Below, one piece after another: positions 41,136-46,565 of a stretch of 46,565 nt of DNA. Where the stretch lies: positions 1 through 46,565 of the forward strand of contig CAJTNC010000023.1 of NCBI GenBank assembly GCA_910577955.1. Direction: 5' to 3'. Position 1 is the stretch's first letter. Each line of letters opens with the position of its first letter. A program made the position numbers and the translations under genes. The DNA comes from an uncultured Lachnospiraceae bacterium. GTDB lineage: Bacteria; Bacillota; Clostridia; Lachnospirales; Lachnospiraceae. The notes below the pieces were generated by a model, which ran no database searches, was not told the origin of the DNA, and saw only the letters and a list, made by a program, of their open reading frames with translations.

Positions 41136-41164
41136 TTTTCAGAGAATGGTTCTTCTGCTATGAT
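41136..41164 (+). promoter_or_regulatory. promoter of the solute-binding protein gene
   Basis: TTTTCA (41136-41141), 17 bases, TATGAT (41159-41164), with an upstream TGC forming an extended -10. The start is about 70 bases before the gene. Confidence 0.5.
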
Positions 41165-41234
41165 ATTATCAATTAGAGCAGGCTCTCGAGCCGGTCTATT
41201 AAACTATTAAACGATGTATCAAGGAGGAAAATGT

Positions 41235-42593
41235 ATGAAGAGAAAATTAATCAGCCTGTTTTTGGCAGCTGTTCTGGGAACCACCCTGCTGACAGGATGC
41301 GGCGACGGGAAGGCGGAGCAGAGCGCGGCTTCCACGTCGGAAGCGACAGAAGGAGAGGCTTCGAATGAGCACGAACCTGTGGAGTTGACCTTGTGGGTAA
41401 CCAGCCGTAACACGGATGACTGGTCGGATGCTATGGAGCAGAAATTTCTGGATGAACATCCCTGGATTACCCTTAATAAAGTTGTAAAAGAAGGCGATCC
41501 GGGCAATGAATTTTATCAGGGTGTGGCGTCCGGAACTGCTCCCGACCTTGTAAGATGCTCCTTTACCATGATGGATTCCTATATAGCGTCCGGTATTTTG
41601 GAGCCTTTGAACAAATATACCGACTCTTGGGACGAGTGGGGAAGCTTCACAAAAGAATACGCAGATATGTTTACCCGGGATGGAAATGTTTACGGTATTC
41701 CCTGGCAGGTGGCGCCTATGCTGTTTGCCTATAACAAAGCCCTGTTTGCAGAGGCGGGCATTGAAACCGTACCCGCAACCTGGGAGGAAGCCGTTGAAGC
41801 CGCCAAGAAGATTAATGACCCTGATAAACAGGTTACGGGTTACGCAACGCTGGCTGCGGAGTGGACTGAGTGGTTCTTTCAATATTATGTATGGCAGGCA
41901 GGCGGCGATTTGACGGTTGAAAATGCGGATGGCACGGCTGAGTTGACATTTACCGACCCTGCTGTTATCGATGCGGCAAAGTATTATCAGAGATTAAAGA
42001 GCGAAGGCGTTCTTCAGAGTGATATGACTTTGAAATTCGGCGATCTGGTAACGAATTTCGGACGTGGCAAAATCGGCATGATGCCTTTTGCAGGCGACTG
42101 GATTGCTGAGGCGGTTACAAACGGAATCGATCCGGATGAGATCGGCCTGTCTCTTCCTCCGGCAGGTCCTTCCGGAGAACAGACCACTGCAATCGCAGGC
42201 GAATGCTACGTTATCAATGCGTCAACAGACGATGCGAAAAAGGATGCCGCATGGGAGTACATCAGTTTTTATGAGAGCAAAGAATATTTCGCGTCTCACT
42301 TTGAGAATCTGGCAACCAAAGGCGCGCCCAACCCTGTGATCATCCCCAGAGATGATATGAGCGTAACGGATTTCTATGAATTCCCCGATGAATACAAGGA
42401 AGTTCTGGAATCAGCCAAAACTGTAGGCCGTCTGGAGTTTTATGGCAAGGCAAGCTTTGGTTCCTATGTTGACCGGGCTGTGCAGAAAGTTCTTGCAGAC
42501 CCCAACGCCGATCCTGAGAAGGAGTTTGCAGAGGTGCAGGAACTATGCAAATCAGAAGCACTGGAAACTTTCAACGAAGAAAATAAACGCTAA
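41235..42593 (+). CDS. sugar-binding lipoprotein of an ABC transporter
   Basis: The 452-residue product from ATG 41235 (SD AAGGAGG) has a lipoprotein signal peptide with lipobox 'LLTG' and C22, a Ser/Glu-rich linker, and a family 1 extracellular solute-binding fold ('VELTLWVTSRNTDDWSDAME', 'APDLVRCSFTMMDSYIASGI'). Aromatic residues that could stack on sugar occur ('YVWQAGG'). It should deliver an oligosaccharide, probably a beta-glucan product given the GH16 neighbour, to the divergent permeases. A strong terminator follows. Confidence 0.92.
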   Translation: MKRKLISLFLAAVLGTTLLTGCGDGKAEQSAASTSEATEGEASNEHEPVELTLWVTSRNTDDWSDAMEQKFLDEHPWITLNKVVKEGDPGNEFYQGVASGTAPDLVRCSFTMMDSYIASGILEPLNKYTDSWDEWGSFTKEYADMFTRDGNVYGIPWQVAPMLFAYNKALFAEAGIETVPATWEEAVEAAKKINDPDKQVTGYATLAAEWTEWFFQYYVWQAGGDLTVENADGTAELTFTDPAVIDAAKYYQRLKSEGVLQSDMTLKFGDLVTNFGRGKIGMMPFAGDWIAEAVTNGIDPDEIGLSLPPAGPSGEQTTAIAGECYVINASTDDAKKDAAWEYISFYESKEYFASHFENLATKGAPNPVIIPRDDMSVTDFYEFPDEYKEVLESAKTVGRLEFYGKASFGSYVDRAVQKVLADPNADPEKEFAEVQELCKSEALETFNEENKR

Positions 42594-42609
42594 GCTTTTG
42601 ACATAAGAA

Positions 42610-42650
42610 CATCGCCTGCAGACGCAAAAGGTCTGCAGGCGATGTTTCTT
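42610..42650 (+). terminator. rho-independent terminator
   Basis: CATCGCCTGCAGAC (42610-42623) pairs perfectly with GTCTGCAGGCGATG (42631-42644) around a 7-base loop and is followed by TTTCTT. Confidence 0.9.
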
Positions 42651-42659
42651 CCCATTTAT

Positions 42660-42849
42660 TGAGGAATATGGTATAATATCGGCAGATATGATATCAGCGC
42701 CGAGCGAAGCGAGTGTGCATCGCGAAGCGTACCATGTCAACAGACATGGTATAATGTCCACGAAAGCAATGAAAGCTACAGCTTTTTCGAGCCTGCTCTG
42801 CGGACGCGGCATATGGCGCTATGCACGCTTAAGAGAGACTTGCAGACTT
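42660..42849 (+). repeat. REP-like intergenic repeat region upstream of the kinase
   Basis: This 190-base stretch contains two GGTATAAT boxes (42670-42677, 42748-42755), a GAGCGAAGCGAG/GCGAAGCG pair, the inverted repeat ACCATG-N8-CATGGT near 42731-42750, and AAAGCTACAGCTTT (42772-42785). An in-frame ATG at 42688 could extend the kinase by 54 residues, but the encoded peptide has no SD and looks like translated repeat. The first TATAAT may be the kinase -10 box. Confidence 0.45.
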
Positions 42850-44772
42850 ATGAGAAATATCAGATTGAAATGGAATAATTTTGTCACAAAGCATCTCCGC
42901 AAAGTAGGGATTTTCCGAAGGCTGACTATCTCTTTTTTGTTGTTGCTTTTAATTTCCGCACTCTTTTTGACCTTCTTTTCATATTATCAATATTCCAAGG
43001 AAATCAATTTGAATTTATACCGTTATGTCTCTCTTCTGGTACAGAATGTGGAACTGAAAATCCGTGACATTTTGAAGGAGTATGAAGATGACGCCGTGCT
43101 ATTTTACGGTGACAGCCGGATTATCGGCGCTCTGGCAGAAAATGCCTCTCTTTTTCATGAAAATACAGAGGAAGCTCAGAAAAAATTTGAAGAAAACAAG
43201 ACTATTGTGGAAACAATGCTCTACCGGATGCGTGAAAACCACAAGGACATTGCGAATATCCAGTTTATCTCTCCTGATTGCCAGTATCATATGATAGAGC
43301 CAAGCGGATACCAGAGAGGCGGGACTATTCAGGATTTGGATAATTTTTATAAGAGCAGCTTTTATCTGCTTCCTCAGGAAAAAAACGGCTATCCCGTGTG
43401 GATCGACGGAAAGGAACAGTCCTCCGTTTTTTTTAAGAACGGACAGCACATTTATGGCATCGGCAATACCATCACTCTGAGCATTGCCGTATACGAGCCT
43501 GAGACGCGAAATTTTCTGGGCGTGCTTTTGTTCAACATTGATTTGAACACCTTTTCCGGAGCGATGGAGGGATATGAAGCTTACAATGACGGAAATGTGT
43601 TTCTGGTAGGCAAGGATGGCATACTGACATGGTTCAATCCCAGTCTTTCGGCACCTTCTTTTCCAAGCGACCCGGCGTTATTTGCGGAAATGATACAGAA
43701 AAAGCAGGCGGTTGTCAAAACTCGTGAAGGTAGCCGTTCTGTTCTGCTGGCGTATGAAGAAATTCCAGGAACGCAGATTTTTGTGGCTTATATTGCAGAC
43801 TGGGAGTTATTGCTGCAGCGTACCATCAATATCCGGAATCTGTGTGTCACTGTATTGATCTGTATTGTAATTATTGGGCTTCTGCTCTCTTTCTATGTAA
43901 CGGTCAGCATATCAGACCCTGTTCGACAGCTCGTGCGTGTCATGGATAAAGCGGGAGACGGCAAATGGGAAATACGCTACTCCAACTCCGGGAACGATGA
44001 GATCACTCTTCTTGGAGACCATTTCAATGCCATGGCCGACAGGACCAACCGACTCATAGAAGAAGTGTATCTCTCGGAAATTAAAAGACAGCGCGCCATG
44101 CTCAGTTGGAAAAATACCCAGCTTGACGTACTTCTCATGCAGATAAACCCTCATTTTCTCTATAATACGCTGGATATCATACGCTGGGAAGCCATGTACG
44201 AAGCCAACGGGGAGAGTGCTGTCACGCAGATGATTGAAAAATTCAGCAAGCTCTGTCGGCTTGGCATGTGCGGCGGCGGAAATACAATCCCGCTGTCGGA
44301 AGGGCTAGAGCATGCTTCCGTCTATATAGAAGTGATCAATTTTCGTCACAGTGAGAAAATCGTGCTGAACATCTTGGTAGATGTGGATGAAAAAAACACT
44401 TATATTCCCCGGTTCATGTTGCAGCCAATTATGGAAAACGCCGTAGTGCATGCTTTCGAGGACGCTGGCAAGGGACGCTGCATCGACATTTCTGTGGGAA
44501 TGGATGGCTGCAATCTTCGGATTACCGTAAAGGATAATGGGCGGGGGATGGATGAACAGAAGCTTTCCGATGTCCGCAGCGCTCTGGCTCAGAATAAGAT
44601 TATGGAAAAAAGTATTGGTCTTGTAAACGTGAATCAACGAATCCGGCTTTTTTATGGGGAGGAATATGGTATTTCCATTTTCAGCGACCCCGGTATCGGA
44701 ACTCGGATCCAGATAACGCTTCCTTTAAGAAAAGTTTCGGAAAATATGCAAGCTTTTGAGCAGGAAGGATGA
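42850..44772 (+). CDS. YesM-type sensor histidine kinase
   Basis: The 640-residue product from ATG 42850 has a short basic N-terminus, a helix near 30-50, a long extracytoplasmic sensor domain, and a second helix ('LCVTVLICIVIIGLLLSFYV') leading into a HAMP linker. A His_kinase domain carries the phosphorylated His in 'INPHFLYNTLDIIRWE', and an HATPase domain has 'PIMENAVVHAFED' (N box) and 'DNGRGM' (G box). It should sense a sugar or stress signal and phosphorylate the response regulator 7 bases downstream. Longer starts (42688) are rejected as repeat-derived; the SD of ATG 42850 is weak. Confidence 0.88.
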   Translation: MRNIRLKWNNFVTKHLRKVGIFRRLTISFLLLLLISALFLTFFSYYQYSKEINLNLYRYVSLLVQNVELKIRDILKEYEDDAVLFYGDSRIIGALAENASLFHENTEEAQKKFEENKTIVETMLYRMRENHKDIANIQFISPDCQYHMIEPSGYQRGGTIQDLDNFYKSSFYLLPQEKNGYPVWIDGKEQSSVFFKNGQHIYGIGNTITLSIAVYEPETRNFLGVLLFNIDLNTFSGAMEGYEAYNDGNVFLVGKDGILTWFNPSLSAPSFPSDPALFAEMIQKKQAVVKTREGSRSVLLAYEEIPGTQIFVAYIADWELLLQRTINIRNLCVTVLICIVIIGLLLSFYVTVSISDPVRQLVRVMDKAGDGKWEIRYSNSGNDEITLLGDHFNAMADRTNRLIEEVYLSEIKRQRAMLSWKNTQLDVLLMQINPHFLYNTLDIIRWEAMYEANGESAVTQMIEKFSKLCRLGMCGGGNTIPLSEGLEHASVYIEVINFRHSEKIVLNILVDVDEKNTYIPRFMLQPIMENAVVHAFEDAGKGRCIDISVGMDGCNLRITVKDNGRGMDEQKLSDVRSALAQNKIMEKSIGLVNVNQRIRLFYGEEYGISIFSDPGIGTRIQITLPLRKVSENMQAFEQEG

Positions 44773-44779
44773 TAATTTT

Positions 44780-46312
44780 ATGTTGTATCAGACTCTGATT
44801 GTGGATGATGAAGAAATTGTATGCAGAGGGCTTGCCCGATTTGTAAACTGGAAAGAGCAGGGCTTTGAAGTAGCCGGAACCGCCTGTAGCGTAGAAGCCG
44901 CGCTGGCTGTAATGCAGCAGGTCCATATAGACGTGGTCTTCATGGATATCCGTATGCCCGGTAAAACAGGTCTGGATTTGTTAAAGATTCTGCAGAAGGA
45001 ATATCCCGAAGTGAAATCTGTGATTTTAAGCGGCCATTCAGAGTTTTCTTATGCACAGGAGGCGATACGCCGGGGAGCGGTGGATTATCTGACAAAGCCT
45101 GTCAGCCTAAGCCAGATAACATCGCTGCTGGCACGTCTGTACGAGGAGTTTGAGCAGCAGAAGCAGGCGATCCATATTCATGCCAATAGAATGCAGGCAC
45201 TGCTTCTGTCGGCAGCCAAGGGATATTCTCAGATAGACACGGAAAAATATATGATGCCTTTTCCCAAAAGCTGGTGTGGGCTTTCCATGTCGCTGACAGA
45301 CCGGACTCTCAGTGAAGAAGATATCTTACAGAAAAAAAGCATGATTCAGGAAAAGTTTTTACAGCTGTCTCCCGACACCATTGTGCTGGATGATGAAGTC
45401 TTCTCTCTGTTCGTTGTGGTTCCATGCGAAACTGAAAGTGCTTTTGATTCCATGATTACGATTTTAGAGCAGTTCTGTCCGGAGTTCTCAGAGTGGACAT
45501 GCGGCGTATGCGAAATGAAGAAAGGCGCCGCTATGCTGCACGAAGGGTGGAAGGAAGCCGGTCATGCTCTGCGCTACCTTCTGGCTGGAAACAAGAAAGG
45601 AGTCATTTATTATAAAAAGATTGAATCTCTGTTCGGACATGACAGCTTGGCCATGCAGGAGCTCCTGCCGGATCTGCTTAAGCAATTAAGTGACCCCGAG
45701 ACCCGGTCCGGCACCCTTCCACTTATGGAGCGCGCTTTGACGTTGGACAAAACACAGACCGTCATACAATATCAGACCTCCTGCATCCGATTTCTGATCG
45801 AGTTAAACGGCTATCTTCAGGGGATTACTTCCGGGAAAATGGATTTTCACAAATCTCTGAATAAGAGTCTTGGCAATCTGCTGCTCTGTCAGGATTGTCA
45901 GTCCACTGCAGAATGTATTCTGGAGTATTTGCGGTGGCTTGTGGAGTTTTTGGATCAGTCTGACGCGCAGCAGTTTGGCAAAGGCACTATTTATGAAATC
46001 CAACTCTTTATCCGCCGGCATTATGGTGAGAATATCACTTTAAACTCACTGGCGGAACAGTTTTTTCTGCATCCGAATTATTTAAGCCGCCTCTTCAAAG
46101 AGAAGACAGGGAAAAATTTCATAGAATACCTGACGCAGGTTCGCATGGAGAAAGTAAAGGAACTGCTGAGCAGTTCCAACCTTAAGATTATTGATATCTG
46201 TGCTATAGTAGGTTATGACAATCCGCGGTATCTCAGCAAAGTTTTCAAACAGTATACCGGCATGACGCCGCGGGAGTACGGGGAAAAAACGAAACACGGG
46301 TTAAATTTTTAA
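44780..46312 (+). CDS. YesN-type response regulator with AraC DNA-binding domain
   Basis: The 510-residue product from ATG 44780 has a receiver domain with phosphorylation site 'VVFMDIRMPG' and lysine in 'YLTKPV'. A middle region of about 270 residues follows, and a C-terminal AraC helix-turn-helix domain ends the protein ('ITLNSLAEQFFLHPNYLSRL' and 'IIDICAIVGYDNPRYLSKVF'). It should activate the divergent ABC transporter and GH16 genes. AGGAAGGATG precedes the ATG, 7 bases after the kinase stop, so the pair is co-translated. No clear terminator follows. Confidence 0.9.
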   Translation: MLYQTLIVDDEEIVCRGLARFVNWKEQGFEVAGTACSVEAALAVMQQVHIDVVFMDIRMPGKTGLDLLKILQKEYPEVKSVILSGHSEFSYAQEAIRRGAVDYLTKPVSLSQITSLLARLYEEFEQQKQAIHIHANRMQALLLSAAKGYSQIDTEKYMMPFPKSWCGLSMSLTDRTLSEEDILQKKSMIQEKFLQLSPDTIVLDDEVFSLFVVVPCETESAFDSMITILEQFCPEFSEWTCGVCEMKKGAAMLHEGWKEAGHALRYLLAGNKKGVIYYKKIESLFGHDSLAMQELLPDLLKQLSDPETRSGTLPLMERALTLDKTQTVIQYQTSCIRFLIELNGYLQGITSGKMDFHKSLNKSLGNLLLCQDCQSTAECILEYLRWLVEFLDQSDAQQFGKGTIYEIQLFIRRHYGENITLNSLAEQFFLHPNYLSRLFKEKTGKNFIEYLTQVRMEKVKELLSSSNLKIIDICAIVGYDNPRYLSKVFKQYTGMTPREYGEKTKHGLNF

Positions 46313-46421
46313 AAGAGCGGTTTTTCAGTAGGCTGGCAGTCCATTAAAATGTTGCCGATAAACAGCGGTATCGCAAAATAAAGAATCAATTTTACCGGAT
46401 TGCCTGATAGCGTAAAATAGC

Positions 46422-46565
46422 GTGGCTGATGTTTACAGCTTGCTAAGGGACAGCTTCAAAGATATCCTTCATGAGCTTATGGAGGCGGAATTGGATGCAT
46501 CCCTTGGCTACGAAAAAAACCAGAAAGGTGATGCTCCCACATCCAACAAACGTAACGGACATTCT
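46422..46565 (+). mobile_element. IS256-family transposase, partial
   Basis: The frame from GTG 46422 reads 'VADVYSLLRDSFKDILHELM', then 'EAELDASLGYEKNQKGD' and 'SNKRNGHS', the N-terminal region of IS256 (mutator) transposases. It runs off the right edge of the window. The usual 20-30 residues before this point are missing and a stop lies just upstream, so the 5' end may be truncated or shifted. No terminal inverted repeat was recognised in 46313-46421. Confidence 0.75.

Noticed and set aside
42688..42849. 54-residue N-terminal extension of the histidine kinase
   Set aside because: No SD, and the sequence consists of short palindromes and repeated boxes typical of intergenic repeats.

Overview
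The window looks like chromosomal DNA of a motile, probably spore-forming member of Lachnospiraceae (Clostridia). The family-level clues are a clostridial Tad/Flp pilus locus with DUF5702 and FHA proteins, a BofA homologue, YaaL/DUF2508, flagellin with FliS, a two-subunit iron-sulfur fumarase, and a YesMN-type two-component system beside a sugar ABC transporter. Assignment to genus is not possible from the sequence alone. All functional names come from reading motifs in the translations; no database search was run.

Left edge (1-600): the 5' tip of a 16S rRNA gene on the minus strand, its leader with a TTGACA-N17-TAAGAT promoter, and a tRNA-Ser(GCT) with its own consensus promoter, all pointing left. 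Next (628-4153, minus): rhomboid protease, flavodoxin/SCP2 fusion, HIT protein, and fumarase alpha and beta, closely spaced like one operon.

4198-14249 (minus) is one long Tad locus. In transcription order it holds prepilin peptidase 1, a TadZ/CpaE-like protein, the TadA ATPase, TadB, TadC, a 56-residue Flp pilin, a DUF5702 protein, a TadE-like pseudopilin with a duplicated Cys/His module, prepilin peptidase 2, a second TadE-like protein and an FHA protein. A strong promoter precedes it. A long inverted repeat that folds best as RNA of the coding strand lies in the middle of it.

14286-20020: bofA (minus) divergent from yaaL (plus), then fliS, flagellin and a 983-residue flagellum-associated protein with a FliK-like C-terminus. 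A CsrA-type hairpin sits in front of flagellin. 20086-27806 (minus): terminator, FGGY sugar kinase, glycogen branching enzyme, a TPR protein with a degenerate ATPase-like domain, rsmA and tatD. 27870-34527 is housekeeping DNA: tRNA-Lys, an unknown membrane protein, an AraC regulator, ilvE, small proteins, a DUF89 phosphatase, an RlmI-type methyltransferase and an AlkD-type protein.

34422-36964 begins at tRNA-Pro(CGG) and is a decayed accessory patch: an endolysin-like GH25 muramidase, a VanY-type carboxypeptidase fragment, XRE and IS21 IstB fragments, and hairpins. 36965-46312 is a carbohydrate locus: a secreted GH16 glucanase with a ricin-type domain, a broken beta-helix gene, two ABC permeases (one with a large insertion), a divergent lipoprotein binding protein, and a histidine kinase/AraC-type response regulator pair. 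The window ends inside an IS256-family transposase gene.
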